A model generated the notes under the pieces. That model worked only from the letters and a program-made list of their open reading frames with translations, was not told the origin of the DNA and searched no databases. A stretch of 64,000 nucleotides of DNA from Megalopta genalis. Taxonomy: Eukaryota; Arthropoda; Insecta; Hymenoptera; Halictidae. The stretch lies in the NCBI RefSeq assembly GCF_051020955.1, contig NC_135020.1, positions 682,501 through 746,500 on the forward strand. Direction: 5' to 3'. Each line of letters starts with the position of its first letter. Within the stretch, counting starts at the first letter, position 1. The position numbers and the translations under genes are program-made. Below, one piece after another: positions 22,601-35,415 of this stretch.

Positions 22601-22751
22601 GTTGTTCTTGTTGTTCTTTTTGTTCTTGTTGTTCTTGTTGTCCTTGTTGTTGTTGTTGCTGTTGTTGTTCTTGTTGTTCATGTTGTTGTTGTTCTGGTTG
22701 ATGTTGTTGTTCTTGTTCTTGTGGTTCTTGTTGTTCTTGTTGTTCTTGTTG
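19665..22751 (-). other. Open Gln/Glu frame, 1,029 codons, no start codon (B3)
   Basis: The B3 counterpart of the B1 stretch, bounded by TAA at 22754-22752 and 19664-19662. It differs from B1 only by whole 9-bp units and point changes, so the reading frame survived the copying. Confidence 0.27.
19728..20087 (+). repeat. Perfect 9-mer array, 40 copies
   Basis: The B3 counterpart of the arrays at 10190 and 17131, bounded by the same flanks as the B2 copy. Confidence 0.9.
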
Positions 22752-23365
22752 TTATTGTTGCTCTTGTTGCTCTTGTTGTTCTTGTTGTTCTTGTTGTTCT
22801 TGTTGTTCTTCTTGTTGTTGTTTTTCTTGTTGTGGTTCGTGTTGTTCTTGTTGTTCTTGTTGTGGTTCGTGTTGTTCTTGTTGTTGTTCTTGTTTTTGTT
22901 GTTCTTGTTGTTGTTGTTCTTCCTGTTCTTGTTCTTGTTGTTCTTGTTGTTCTTGTTGTTCTTGTTGTTCTTGCTGTTCTTTCTGTTCATGTTGATCTTG
23001 TTGTTCTTGTTGTTGTTGTCCTTGTTGTTCTTGTTGTTCTTGTTGTTCTTGTTGTTCTTGTTGTTCTTGTTGCTCTTGTTGTTCTGGTTGTTCTTGTTGT
23101 TCTTGTTGTTCTTGTTGTTCTTGTTGTTCTTGTTGTTCTTGTTGTTCTTGTTGTTCTTGTTGTTCTTGTTGTTCTTGTTGTTCTTGTTGTTCTTGTTGTT
23201 CTTGTTGTTCTTGTTGTTCTTGTTGTTCTTGTTGTTCTTGTTGTTCTTGTTGTTCTTGTTCTTGTTGTTGTTGTTGTTCTTGTTTTTGTTGTTCTTGTTG
23301 TTGATGTTGTTGTTCTTGCTGTTCTTGTTCTTGTTGCTCTTGTTGTTCTTGATGTTCTTGTTGTT

Positions 23366-23396
<31 letters not shown>

Positions 23397-23950
23397 TTCT
23401 TGTTGTTCTTGTTGCTCTTGTTATTCTTGTTGTTCTTGTTGTTCTTGTTGTTCTTGCTGTTGTTGTTCCTGTTGTTCTTGTTGTTGTTGTTGTTGTTGTT
23501 GTTCTTGCTGTTCTTGTTCTTGTTGCTCTTGTTGTTCTTGTTGTTCTTGTTGTTCTTGTTGTTCTTGTTGTTCTTGTTGTTCTTGTTGTTCTTGTTGTTC
23601 TTGTTGTTCTTGTTGTTCTTGTTGTTCTTGTTGTTCTTGTTGTTCTTGTTGTTCTTGTTGTTCTTGTTGTTCTTGTTGTTCTTGTTGTTCTTGTTGTTCT
23701 TGTTGTTGTTGTTGTTCTTGTTGTTGTTCGTGTTGTTCTTGTTTTTGTTCTTGTTTTTGTTGTTCTTGTTGTTGTTGTTGTTCTTCCTGTTCTTGTTCTT
23801 GTTGTTCTTGTTGTTCTCGTTGTTCTCGTTGTTCTCGTTGTTCTCGTTGTTCTCGTTGTTCTCGTTGTTCTTGTTGTTCTTGCTGTTCTTGTTCTTGTTG
23901 TTCTTGTTGTTCTTGTTGTTCTTGTTGTTCTCGTTGTTCTTGTTGTTCTT

Positions 23951-23981
<31 letters not shown>

Positions 23982-24139
23982 TTCTCGTTGTTCTCGTTGT
24001 TCTCGTCGTTCTCGTCGTTCTCGTCGTTCTCGTTGTTCTCGTTGATCTCGTTGTTCTCGTTGTTCTCGTTGTTCTTGTTGTTCTTGTTGTTCTTGTTGTT
24101 CTTGTTGTTCTTGTTGTTCTTGTTGTTCTTGTTGTTCTT

Positions 24140-24170
<31 letters not shown>

Positions 24171-24694
24171 TTCTTGTTGTTCTTGTTGTTCTTGTTGTTC
24201 TTGTTGTTCTTGTTGTTCTTGTTGTTCTTGTTGTTCTTGTTGTTCTTGTTGTTCTTGTTGTTCTTGTTGTTCTTGTTGTTCTTGTTGTTCTTGTTGTTCT
24301 TGTTGTTCTTGTTGTTCTTGTTGTTCTTGTTGTTCTTGTTGTTCTTGTTGTTCTTGTTGTTCTTGTTGTTCTTGTTGTTCTTGTTGTTCTTGTTGTTCTT
24401 GTTGTTCTTGTTGTTCTTGTTGTTCTTGTTGTTCTTGTTGTTCTTGTTGTTCTTGTTGTTCTTGTTGTTCTTGTTGTTGTTGTTGTTCTTGTTGTTGTTC
24501 GTGTTGTTCTTGTTGTTGTTCTTGTTTTTGTTGTTCTTGTTGTTGTTGTTGTTCTTCCTGTTCTTGTTCTTGTTGTTCTCGTTGTTCTCGTTGTTCTCGT
24601 TGTTCTCGTTGTTCTTGTTGTTCTTGCTGTTCTTGTTATTGTTGTTCTTGTTGTTCTTGTTGTTCTTGTTGTTCTCGTTGTTCTTGTTGTTCTT

Positions 24695-24725
<31 letters not shown>

Positions 24726-25126
24726 TTCTCGTTGTTCTCGTTGTTCTCGTCGTTCTCGTCGTTCTCGTCGTTCTCGTTGTTCTCGTTGTTCTTGTTGTTC
24801 TTGTTGTTCTTGTTGTTCTTGTTGCTCTTGTTGCTCTTGTTGTTCTTGTTGTTCTTGTTGTTCTTGTTGTTCTTGTTGTTCTTGTTGTTCTTGTTGTTCT
24901 TGTTGTTCTTGTTGTTCTTGTTGTTCTTGTTGTTCTTGTTGTTCTTGTTGTTCTTGTTGTTCTTGTTGTTCTTGTTGTTCTTGTTGTTCTTGTTGTTCTT
25001 GTTGTTCTTGTTGTTCTTGTTGTTCTTGTTGTTCTTGTTGTTCTTGTTGTTCTTGTTGTTCTTGTTGTTCTTGTTGTTCTTGTTGTTCTTGTTGTTCTTG
25101 TTGTTCTTGTTGTTCTTGTTGTTCTT

Positions 25127-25157
<31 letters not shown>

Positions 25158-25865
25158 TTCTTGTTGTTCTTGTTGTTCTTATTGTTCTTGTTGTACTTGT
25201 TGTTGTTGTTGTTCTTGCTGTTCTTGTTGTAGTTGTTGTTGTTGTCCTTGTTGTTGTCGTAGTTCTTGTTGTTCTTGTTGTTCTTGTTGTTCTTGTTGTT
25301 CTTGTTGTTCTGGTTGTTGATGTTCTTGTTGTTCATGTTGTTGTTGTTCTTGTTGTTCTTGTTGTTCTTGTTGTTCTTGTTGTTCTTGTTGTCCTTGTTG
25401 TTGTTGTAGTTCTTGTTGTTCTTGTTGTTCTTGTTGTTCTTGTTGTTCTTGTTGTTCTTGTTGTTCTTGTTGTTCTTGTTGTTCTTGTTGTTCTTGTTGT
25501 TCTTGTTGTTCTTGTTGTTCTTGTTGTTCTTGTTCTTGTTGCCCTTGTTGTTCTTGTTGTTCTTGTTGTTCTTGTTGTTCTTGTTGTTCTTGTTGTTCTT
25601 GTTGTTCTTGTTGTTCTTGTTGTTCTTGTTGTTCTTGTTGTTCTTGTTGCTCTTGTTGCTCTTGTTGCTCTTGTTGCTCTTGTTGCTCTTGTTGCTGTTG
25701 TTGTTCTTGTTGTTCTGGTTGTTGATGTTCTTGTTGTTCATGTTGTTGTTGTACTTTTTGTTCTTGTTGATGTTGTTGTTGTTGTTGTTCTGGTAGTTGA
25801 TGCTCTTGTTGTCATGTTGGTGTTGTTCTTGATGTTCTTGTTGTTCTTGTTGTTCTTGTTGTTCT

Positions 25866-26543
25866 TGGTGTTCTTGTTGTTCTTGTTGTTCTAGTTGTTG
25901 TTGTTGTTCTTGTTGTTGTTCTCGTTGTTCTCGTTGTTCTCGTTGTTCTTGTTGTTCTTGTTGTTCTTTTTGTTCTTGTTGTTCTTGTTGTCCTTGTTGT
26001 TGTTGTTGCTGTTGTTGTTCTTGTTGTTCATGTTGTTGTTGTTCTGGTTGATGTTGTTGTTCTTGTTCTTGTTGTTCTTGTTGTTCTTTTGTTCTTGTTG
26101 TTCTTCTTGTTGTTGTTGTTCTTGCTGTTCTTGTTGTAGTTGTTGTTTTTGTTGATCTTGTTGTTCTTGTTGTTCTTGTTGTTGTTCTTGTTGTTGTTGT
26201 TGTTCTTGCTGTTCTTGTTGTAGTTGTAGTTGTTGTCCTTGTTATTGTTGCAGTTCTTGTTGTTCTTGTTGTTCTTGTTGTTCTTGTTGTTGTTGTTGTT
26301 CTTGTTGTTGTTCGTGTTGTTCTTGTTGTTGCTCTTGTTTTTGTTGTTCTTGTTGTTGTTGTTGTTCTTCCTGTTCTTGTTCTTGTTGTTCTTGTTGTTC
26401 TTGTTGTTCTCGTTGTTCTCGTTGTTCTCGTTGTTCTCGTTGTTCTCGTTGTTCTCGTTGTTCTCGTTGTTCTTGTTGTTCTTGCTGTTCTTGTTCTTGT
26501 TGTTCTTGTTGTTCTTGTTGTTCTCGTTGTTCTTGTTGTTCTT

Positions 26544-26574
<31 letters not shown>

Positions 26575-26741
26575 TTCTCGTTGTTCTCGTTGTTCTCGTC
26601 GTTCTCGTCGTTCTCGTCGTTCTCGTTGTTCTCGTTGTTCTCGTTGTTCTCGTTGTTCTCGTTGTTCTCGTTGTTCTCGTTGTTCTTGTTGTTCTTGTTG
26701 TTCTTGTTGTTCTTGTTGTTCTTGTTGTTCTTGTTGTTCTT

Positions 26742-26772
<31 letters not shown>

Positions 26773-27032
26773 TTCTTGTTGTTCTTGTTGTTCTTGTTGT
26801 TCTTGTTGTTCTTGTTGTTCTTGTTGTTCTTGTTGTTCTTGTTGTTCTTGTTGTTCTTGTTGTTCTTGTTGTTCTTGTTGTTCTTGTTGTTCTTGTTGTT
26901 CTTGTTGTTCTTGTTGTTCTTGTTGTTCTTGCTGTTGTTGTTCCTGTTGTTCTTGTTGTTGTTGTTGTTGTTGTTGTTCTTGCTGTTCTTGTTCTTGTTG
27001 CTCTTGTTGTTCTTGTTGTTCTTGTTGTTCTT

Positions 27033-27063
<31 letters not shown>

Positions 27064-27347
27064 TTCTTGTTGTTCTTGTTGTTCTTGTTGTTCTTGTTGT
27101 TCTTGTTGTTCTTGTTGTTCTTGTTGTTCTTGTTGTTCTTGTTGTTCTTGTTGTTCTTGTTGTTCTTGTTGTTCTTGTTGTTCTTGTTGTTCTTGTTGTT
27201 CTTGTTGTTCTTGTTGTTCTTGTTGTTCTTGTTGTTCTTGTTGTTCTCGTTGTTCTCGTTGTTCTCGTTGTTCTCGTTGTTCTCGTTGTTCTCGTTGTTC
27301 TTGTTGTTCTTGTTGTTCTTGTTGTTCTTGTTGTTCTTGTTGTTCTT

Positions 27348-27378
<31 letters not shown>

Positions 27379-27437
27379 TTCTTGTTGTTCTTGTTGTTCT
27401 TGTTGTTCTTGTTGTTCTTGTTGTTCTTGTTGTTCTT

Positions 27438-27504
<67 letters not shown>

Positions 27505-27581
27505 TTCTTGCTGTTCTTGTTGTTCTTGTTGTTCTTGTTGTTCTTGTTGTTCTTGTTGTTCTTGTTGTTCTTGTTGTTCTT

Positions 27582-27612
<31 letters not shown>

Positions 27613-29100
27613 TTCTTGTTGTTCTTGTTGTTCTTGTTGTTCTTGTTGTTCTTGTTGTTCTTGTTGTTCTTGTTGTTCTTGTTGTTCTTGTTGTTCTTGT
27701 TGTTCTTGTTGTTCTTGTTGTTCTTGTTGTTCTTGTTGTTCTTGTTGTTCTTGTTGTTCTTGTTGTTCTTGTTGTTCTTGTTGTTCTTGTTGTTCTTGTT
27801 GTTCTTGTTGTTCTTGTTGTTCTTGTTGTTCTGGTTGTTGATGTTCTTGTTGTTCATGTTGTTGTTGTTCTTGTTGTTCTTGATGTTCTTGTTGTTCTTG
27901 TTGTCGTTGTTGTTCTTGTTGTTCTTGTTGCTCTTGTTGCTCTTGTTGCTCTTGTTGCTCTGGTTGCTCTTGTTGTCCTTGTTGTTGTTGTAGTTCTTGT
28001 TGTTCTTGTTGTTCTTGTTGTTCTTGTTGTTCTTGTTGTTCTTGTTGTTCTTGTTGTTCTTGTTGTTCTTGTTGTTCTGGTTGTTGATGTTCTTGTTGTT
28101 CATGTTGTTGTTGTTCTTGTTGTTCTTGATGTTCTTGTTGTTCTTGTTGTCGTTGTTGTTCTTGTTGTTCTTGTTGCTCTTGTTGCTCTTGTTGCTCTTG
28201 TTGCTCTTGTTGCTCTTGTTGCTGTTGTTGTTCTTGTTGTTCTGGTTGTTGATGTTCTTGTTGTTCATGTTGTTGTTGTTCTTTTTGTTCTTGTTGATGT
28301 TGTTGTTGTTGTTGTTGTTCTGGTAGTTGATGCTCTTGTTGTTCATGTTGTTGTTGTTCTTTTTGTTCTTGTTGATGTTGTTGTTGTTGTTGTTCTGGTA
28401 GTTGATGCTCTTGTTGTTCATGTTGGTGTTGTTCTTGATGTTCTTGTTGTTCTTGTTGTTCTTGTTGTTCTTGTTGTTCTTGTTGTTCTTGTTGTTCTTG
28501 TTGTTCTTGTTGTTCTTGTTGTTCTTGTTGTTCTTGTTGTTCTTGTTGTTCTTGTTGTTCTTGTTGTTCCTGTTGTTCTTGTTGTTCTTGTTGTTCTTGT
28601 TGTTCTTGTTGTTCTTGTTGTCCTTGTTGTTGTTGTAGTTCTTGTTGTTCTTGTTGTTCTTGTTGTTCTTGTTGTTCTTGTTGTTCTTGTTGTTCTTGTT
28701 GTTCTTGTTGTTCTTGTTGTTCTTGTTGTTCTTGTTGTTCTTGTTGTTCTTGTTGTTCTTGTTGTTCTTGTTGTTCTGGTTGTTGATGTTCTTGTTGTTC
28801 ATGTTGTTGTTGTTCTTGTTGTTCTTGATGTTCTTGTTGTTCTTGTTGTCGTTGTGGTTCTTGTTGTTCTTGTTGCTCTTGTTGCTCTTGTTGCTCTTGT
28901 TGCTCTTGTTGCTCTTGTTGCTCTTGTTGCTGTTGTTGTTCTTGTTGTCCTGGTTGTTGATGTTCTTGTTGTTCATGTTGTTGTTGTTCTTTTTGTTCTT
29001 GTTGATGTTGTTGTTGTTGTTGTTCTGGTAGTTGATGCTCTTGTTGTTCATGTTGGTGTTGTTCTTGATGTTCTTGGTGTTCTTGTTGTTCTTGTTGTCC
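25866..29100 (+). repeat. D1 linker between B3 and the C units
   Basis: Begins TTCTTGGTG, CTAG and a TTCTCG head, has a one-base loss near 26088, a fragment of the family B head (GTCCTTGTTATTG near 26236), a CGTCG module (26593), pure arrays, a six-copy TTCTCG array (about 27243-27297), arrays with scattered CTC units, and four TTCTGGTTGTTGATG modules before the TCCTAG at 29100. D2 repeats it at 45374-49700 with an extra about 1.09 kb. Confidence 0.8.
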
Positions 29101-29826
29101 TAGTTGTTGTTGCTGTTCTTGTTGTTGTTCTCGTTGTTCTCGTTGTTCTCGTTGTTCTTGTTGTTCTTTTTGTTCTTGTTGTTCTTGTTGTCCTTGTTGT
29201 TGTTGTTGCTGTTGTTGTTCTTGTTGTTCTTGTTGTTCTTGTTGTTCTTGTTGTTCTGGTTGTTGATGTTCTTGTTGTTCATGTTGTTGTTGTTCTTGTT
29301 GTTCTTGATGTTCTTGTTGTTCTTGTTGTCGTTGTTGTTCTTGTTGTTCTTGTTGCTCTTGTTGCTCTTGTTGCTCTTGTTGCTCTTGTTGCTCTTGTTG
29401 CTCTTGTTGCTGTTGTTGTTCTTGTTGTTCTGGTTGTTGATGTTCTTGTTGTTCATGTTGTTGTTGTTCTTTTTGTTCTTGTTGATGTTGTTGTTGTTGT
29501 TGTTCTGGTAGTTGATGCTCTTGTTGTTCATGTTGGTGTTGTTCTTGATGTTCTTGTTGTTCTTGTTGTTCTTGTTGTTCTTGTTGTTCTTGTTGTTCTT
29601 GGTGTTCTTGTTGTTCTTGTTGTCCTAGTTGTTGTTGCTGTTCTTGTTGTTGTTCTCGTTGTTCTCGTTGTTCTCGTTGTTCTTGTTGTTCTTTTTGTTC
29701 TTGTTGTTCTTGTTGTCCTTGTTGTTGTTGTTGCTGTTGTTGTTCTTGTTGTTCATGTTGTTGTTGTTCTGGTTGATGTTGTTGTTCTTGTTCTTGTGGT
29801 TCTTGTTGTTCTTGTTGTTCTTGTTG
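26245..29826 (-). other. Open Gln/Glu frame, 1,194 codons, no start codon
   Basis: The D1 counterpart of the 1,558-codon stretch, bounded by TAA at 29829-29827 and 26244-26242. Same residue make-up; shorter mainly because D1 lacks the extra about 1.09 kb. That difference is a multiple of three, so the frame is kept across it. Coding status is undetermined. Confidence 0.27.
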
Positions 29827-30413
29827 TTATTGTTGCTCTTGTTGCTCTTGTTGTTCTTGTTGTTCTTGTTGTTCTTGTTGTTCTTCTTGTTGTTGTTTTT
29901 CTTGTTGTGGTTCGTGTTGTTCTTGTTGTTCTTGTTGTGGTTCGTGTTGTTCTTGTTGTTGTTCTTGTTTTTGTTGTTCTTGTTGTTGTTGTTCTTCCTG
30001 TTCTTGTTCTTGTTGTTCTTGTTGTTCTTGTTGTTCTTGTTGTTCTTGCTGTTCTTTCTGTTCATGTTGATCTTGTTGTTCTTGTTGTTGTTGTCCTTGT
30101 TGTTCTTGTTGTTCTTGTTGTTCTTGTTGTTCTTGTTGTTCTTGTTGCTCTTGTTGTTCTGGTTGTTCTTGTTGTTCTTGTTGTTCTTGTTGTTCTTGTT
30201 GTTCTTGTTGTTCTTGTTGTTCTTGTTGTTCTTGTTGTTCTTGTTGTTCTTGTTGTTCTTGTTGTTCTTGTTGTTCTTGTTGTTCTTGTTGTTCTTGTTG
30301 TTCTTGTTCTTGTTGTTGTTGTTGTTCTTGTTTTTGTTGTTCTTGTTGTTGATGTTGTTGTTCTTGCTGTTCTTGTTCTTGTTGCTCTTGTTGTTCTTGA
30401 TGTTCTTGTTGTT

Positions 30414-30444
<31 letters not shown>

Positions 30445-31617
30445 TTCTTGTTGTTCTTGTTGTTCTTGTTGTTCTTGTTGTACTTGTTGTTGTTGTTCTT
30501 GTTGTTGTTGTTGTTCTTGCTGTTCTTGTTGTAGTTGTTGTTGTTGTCCTTGTTGTTGTCGTAGTTCTTGTTGTTCTTGTTGTTCTTGTTGTTCTTGTTG
30601 TTCTTGTTGTTCTTGTTGTTCTGGTTGTTGATGTTCTTGTTGTTCATGTTGTTGTTGTTCTTGTTGTTCTTGATGTTCTTGTTGTTCTTGTTGTCGTTGT
30701 TGTTCTTGTTGTTCTTGTTGCTCTTGTTGCTCTTGTTGCTCTTGTTGCTCTTGTTGCTGTTGTTGTTCTTGTTGTTCTGGTTGTTGATGTTCTTGTTGTT
30801 CATGTTGTTGTTGTTCTTTTTGTTCTTGTTGATGTTGTTGTTGTTGTTGTTCTGGTTGTTGATGCTCTTGTTGTTCATGTTGTTGTTGTTCTTGATGTTC
30901 TTGTTGTTCTTGTTGTTCTTGTTGTTCTCGTTGTTCTCGTTGTTCTCGTTGTTCTCGTTGTTCTCGTTGTTCTTGTTGTTCTTGTTGTTCTTGTTGTTCT
31001 TGTTGTTCTTGTTGTTCTTGTTGTTCTTGTTGTTCTTGTTGTTCTTGTTGTTCTGGTTGTTCTCGTTGTTCTCGTTGTTCTCGTTGTTCTCGTTGTTCTC
31101 GTTGTTCTCGTTGTTCTCGTTGTTCTTGTTGTTCTTGTTGTTCTTGTTGTTCTTGTTGTTCTTGTTGTTCTTGTTGTTCTCGTTGTTCTTGTTGTTCTCG
31201 TTGTTCTCGTTGTTCTCGTTGTTCTCGTTGTTCTCGTTGTTCTCGTTGTTCTCGTTGTTCTCGTTGTTCTCGTTGTTCTCGTTGTTCTCGTTGTTCTCGT
31301 TGTTCTCGTTGTTCTCGTTGTTCTCGTTGTTCTCGTTGTTCTCGTTGTTCTTGTTGTTCTTGTTGTTCTTGTTGTTCTTGTTGTTCTTGTTGTTCTTGTT
31401 GTTCTTGTTGCTCTTGTTGCTCTTGTTGCTCTTGTTGCTCTTGTTGCTGTTGTTGTTCTTGTTGTTCTGGTTGTTGATGTTCTTGTTGTTCATGTTGTTG
31501 TTGTTCTTTTTGTTCTTGTTGATGTTGTTGTTGTTGTTGTTCTGGTAGTTGATGCTCTTGTTGTTCATGTTGGTGTTGTTCTTGATGTTCTTGGTGTTCT
31601 TGTTGTTCTTGTTGTCC
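29101..31617 (+). repeat. Family C unit C1 (2,517 bp)
   Basis: Starts at the TAG of the TCCTAG landmark. Contains the paired landmark (29626), GTTATTGTTGCTC (29826), two TGTGGTTCG markers, TTTCTG/TTCATG, TGATGTTG, TACTTG and GTCGTAG markers, three TTCTGGTTGTTGATG-type motifs and the large TTCTCG arrays at 30925-31347. C2 and C3 repeat the whole order. Confidence 0.88.
31060..31347 (+). repeat. TTCTCGTTG compound array in C1 (32 units)
   Basis: Seven TTCTCGTTG, six TTCTTGTTG, one TTCTCGTTG, one TTCTTGTTG, then seventeen TTCTCGTTG (31195-31347). The D2 counterpart at 51651-51758 is a single run of twelve TTCTCGTTG, a net change of 20 units (180 bp). On the - strand this reads Gln-Arg-Glu repeats. 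Confidence 0.9.
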
Positions 31618-32885
31618 TAGTTGTTGTTGCTGTTCTTGTTGTTGTTCTCGTTGTTCTCGTTGTTCTCGTTGTTCTTGTTGTTCTTTTTGTTCTTGTTGTT
31701 CTTGTTGTCCTTGTTGTTGTTGTTGCTGTTGTTGTTCTTGTTGTTCTTGTTGTTCTTGTTGTTCTTGTTGTTCTGGTTGTTGATGTTCTTGTTGTTCATG
31801 TTGTTGTTGTTCTTGTTGTTCTTGATGTTCTTGTTGTTCTTGTTGTCGTTGTTGTTCTTGTTGTTCTTGTTGCTCTTGTTGCTCTTGTTGCTCTTGTTGC
31901 TCTTGTTGCTCTTGTTGCTCTTGTTGCTGTTGTTGTTCTTGTTGTTCTGGTTGTTGATGTTCTTGTTGTTCATGTTGTTGTTGTTCTTTTTGTTCTTGTT
32001 GATGTTGTTGTTGTTGTTGTTCTGGTAGTTGATGCTCTTGTTGTTCATGTTGGTGTTGTTCTTGATGTTCTTGTTGTTCTTGTTGTTCTTGGTGTTCTTG
32101 TTGTTCTTGTTGTCCTAGTTGTTGTTGCTGTTCTTGTTGTTGTTCTCGTTGTTCTCGTTGTTCTCGTTGTTCTTGTTGTTCTTTTTGTTCTTGTTGTTCT
32201 TGTTGTCCTTGTTGTTGTTGTTGCTGTTGTTGTTCTTGTTGTTCATGTTGTTGTTGTTCTGGTTGATGTTGTTGTTCTTGTTCTTGTGGTTCTTGTTGTT
32301 CTTGTTGTTCTTGTTGTTATTGTTGCTCTTGTTGCTCTTGTTGTTCTTGTTGTTCTTGTTGTTCTTGTTGTTCTTCTTGTTGTTGTTTTTCTTGTTGTGG
32401 TTCGTGTTGTTCTTGTTGTTCTTGTTGTGGTTCGTGTTGTTCTTGTTGTTGTTCTTGTTTTTGTTGTTCTTGTTGTTGTTGTTCTTCCTGTTCTTGTTCT
32501 TGTTGTTCTTGTTGTTCTTGTTGTTCTTGCTGTTCTTTCTGTTCATGTTGATCTTGTTGTTCTTGTTGTTGTTGTCCTTGTTGTTCTTGTTGTTCTTGTT
32601 GTTCTTGTTGTTCTTGTTGTTCTTGTTGCTCTTGTTGTTCTGGTTGTTCTTGTTGTTCTTGTTGTTCTTGTTGTTCTTGTTGTTCTTGTTGTTCTTGTTG
32701 TTCTTGTTGTTCTTGTTGTTCTTGTTGTTCTTGTTGTTCTTGTTGTTCTTGTTGTTCTTGTTGTTCTTGTTGTTCTTGTTCTTGTTGTTGTTGTTGTTCT
32801 TGTTTTTGTTGTTCTTGTTGTTGATGTTGTTGTTCTTGCTGTTCTTGTTCTTGTTGCTCTTGTTGTTCTTGATGTTCTTGTTGTT

Positions 32886-32916
<31 letters not shown>

Positions 32917-34098
32917 TTCTTGTTGTTCTTGTTGTTCTTGTTGTTCTTGTTGTACTTGTTGTTGTTGTTCTTGTTGTTGTTGTTGTTCTTGCTGTTCTTG
33001 TTGTAGTTGTTGTTGTTGTCCTTGTTGTTGTCGTAGTTCTTGTTGTTCTTGTTGTTCTTGTTGTTCTTGTTGTTCTTGTTGTTCTTGTTGTTCTGGTTGT
33101 TGATGTTCTTGTTGTTCATGTTGTTGTTGTTCTTGTTGTTCTTGATGTTCTTGTTGTTCTTGTTGTCGTTGTTGTTCTTGTTGTTCTTGTTGCTCTTGTT
33201 GCTCTTGTTGCTCTTGTTGCTCTTGTTGCTGTTGTTGTTCTTGTTGTTCTGGTTGTTGATGTTCTTGTTGTTCATGTTGTTGTTGTTCTTTTTGTTCTTG
33301 TTGATGTTGTTGTTGTTGTTGTTCTGGTTGTTGATGCTCTTGTTGTTCATGTTGTTGTTGTTCTTGATGTTCTTGATGTTCTTGTTGTTCTTGTTGTTCT
33401 TGTTGTTCTCGTTGTTCTCGTTGTTCTCGTTGTTCTCGTTGTTCTCGTTGTTCTTGTTGTTCTTGTTGTTCTTGTTGTTCTTGTTGTTCTTGTTGTTCTT
33501 GTTGTTCTTGTTGTTCTTGTTGTTCTTGTTGTTCTGGTTGTTCTCGTTGTTCTCGTTGTTCTCGTTGTTCTCGTTGTTCTCGTTGTTCTCGTTGTTCTCG
33601 TTGTTCTTGTTGTTCTTGTTGTTCTTGTTGTTCTTGTTGTTCTTGTTGTTCTTGTTGTTCTTGTTGTTCTTGTTGTTCTCGTTGTTCTCGTTGTTCTCGT
33701 TGTTCTCGTTGTTCTCGTTGTTCTCGTTGTTCTCGTTGTTCTCGTTGTTCTCGTTGTTCTCGTTGTTCTCGTTGTTCTCGTTGTTCTCGTTGTTCTCGTT
33801 GTTCTCGTTGTTCTCGTTGTTCTTGTTGTTCTTGTTGTTCTTGTTGTTCTTGTTGTTCTTGTTGTTCTTGTTGTTCTTGTTGTTCTTGTTGCTCTTGTTG
33901 CTCTTGTTGCTCTTGTTGCTCTTGTTGCTGTTGTTGTTCTTGTTGTTCTGGTTGTTGATGTTCTTGTTGTTCATGTTGTTGTTGTTCTTTTTGTTCTTGT
34001 TGATGTTGTTGTTGTTGTTGTTCTGGTAGTTGATGCTCTTGTTGTTCATGTTGGTGTTGTTCTTGATGTTCTTGGTGTTCTTGTTGTTCTTGTTGTCC
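31618..34098 (+). repeat. Family C unit C2 (2,481 bp)
   Basis: Same marker order as C1. Differences include an extra TTCTTGATG unit near 33367 and altered array sizes (TTCTCG arrays of 5, 7 and 16 copies). It sits directly between C1 and C3. Confidence 0.88.
33676..33819 (+). repeat. TTCTCGTTG array, 16 copies (C2)
   Basis: Perfect run of 16 units, conserved in copy number in D2 at 54078-54221. Confidence 0.9.
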
Positions 34099-35384
34099 TA
34101 GTTGTTGTTGCTGTTCTTGTTGTTGTTCTCGTTGTTCTCGTTGTTCTCGTTGTTCTTGTTGTTCTTTTTGTTCTTGTTGTTCTTGTTGTCCTTGTTGTTG
34201 TTGTTGCTGTTGTTGTTCTTGTTGTTCTTGTTGATCTTGTTGTTCTTGTTGTTCTGGTTGTTGATGTTCTTGTTGTTCATGTTGTTGTTGTTCTTGTTGT
34301 TCTTGATGTTCTTGTTGTTCTTGTTGTCGTTGTTGTTCTTGTTGTTCTTGTTGCTCTTGTTGCTCTTGTTGCTCTTGTTGCTCTTGTTGCTCTTGTTGCT
34401 CTTGTTGCTGTTGTTGTTCTTGTTGTTCTGGTTGTTGATGTTCTTGTTGTTCATGTTGTTGTTGTTCTTTTTGTTCTTGTTGATGTTGTTGTTGTTGTTG
34501 TTCTGGTAGTTGATGCTCTTGTTGTTCATGTTGGTGTTGTTCTTGATGTTCTTGTTGTTCTTGTTGTTCTTGTTGTTCTTGGTGTTCTTGTTGTTCTTGT
34601 TGTCCTAGTTGTTGTTGCTGTTCTTGTTGTTGTTCTCGTTGTTCTCGTTGTTCTCGTTGTTCTTGTTGTTCTTTTTGTTCTTGTTGTTCTTGTTGTCCTT
34701 GTTGTTGTTGTTGCTGTTGTTGTTCTTGTTGTTCATGTTGTTGTTGTTCTGGTTGATGTTGTTGTTCTTGTTCTTGTGGTTCTTGTTGTTCTTGTTGTTC
34801 TTGTTGTTATTGTTGCTCTTGTTGCTCTTGTTGTTCTTGTTGTTCTTGTTGTTCTTGTTGTTCTTCTTGTTGTTGTTTTTCTTGTTGTGGTTCGTGTTGT
34901 TCTTGTTGTTCTTGTTGTGGTTCGTGTTGTTCTTGTTGTTGTTCTTGTTTTTGTTGTTCTTGTTGTTGTTGTTCTTCCTGTTCTTGTTCTTGTTGTTCTT
35001 GTTGTTCTTGTTGTTCTTGCTGTTCTTTCTGTTCATGTTGATCTTGTTGTTCTTGTTGTTGTTGTCCTTGTTGTTCTTGTTGTTCTTGTTGTTCTTGTTG
35101 TTCTTGTTGTTCTTGTTGCTCTTGTTGTTCTGGTTGTTCTTGTTGTTCTTGTTGTTCTTGTTGTTCTTGTTGTTCTTGTTGTTCTTGTTGTTCTTGTTGT
35201 TCTTGTTGTTCTTGTTGTTCTTGTTGTTCTTGTTGTTCTTGTTGTTCTTGTTGTTCTTGTTGTTCTTGTTGTTCTTGTTCTTGTTGTTGTTGTTGTTCTT
35301 GTTTTTGTTGTTATTGTTGTTGATGTTGTTGTTCTTGCTGTTCTTGTTCTTGTTGCTCTTGTTGTTCTTGATGTTCTTGTTGTT

Positions 35385-35415
<31 letters not shown>

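Larger units (their letters stand above)
19197..25865 (+). repeat. Family B unit B3 (about 6.7 kb)
   Basis: It matches B1 in marker order and mostly in sequence from its TAG to the one-base loss near 25811, then departs into a TTCTTGGTG and CTAG junction instead of the B1 tail. It differs from B1 by point changes such as TTC to TTA near 24637 and CTC to CCC near 25541. The same changes recur in D2 (44153, 45050), so D2 was copied from the B3 lineage. Its right part lies inside D1. Confidence 0.86.

Noticed and set aside
9659..25865. Family B units as transposons
   Set aside because: No inverted ends, no target duplications distinct from the repeat, and no transposase-like frame. Units abut head to tail with joints in arrays, which fits unequal exchange.
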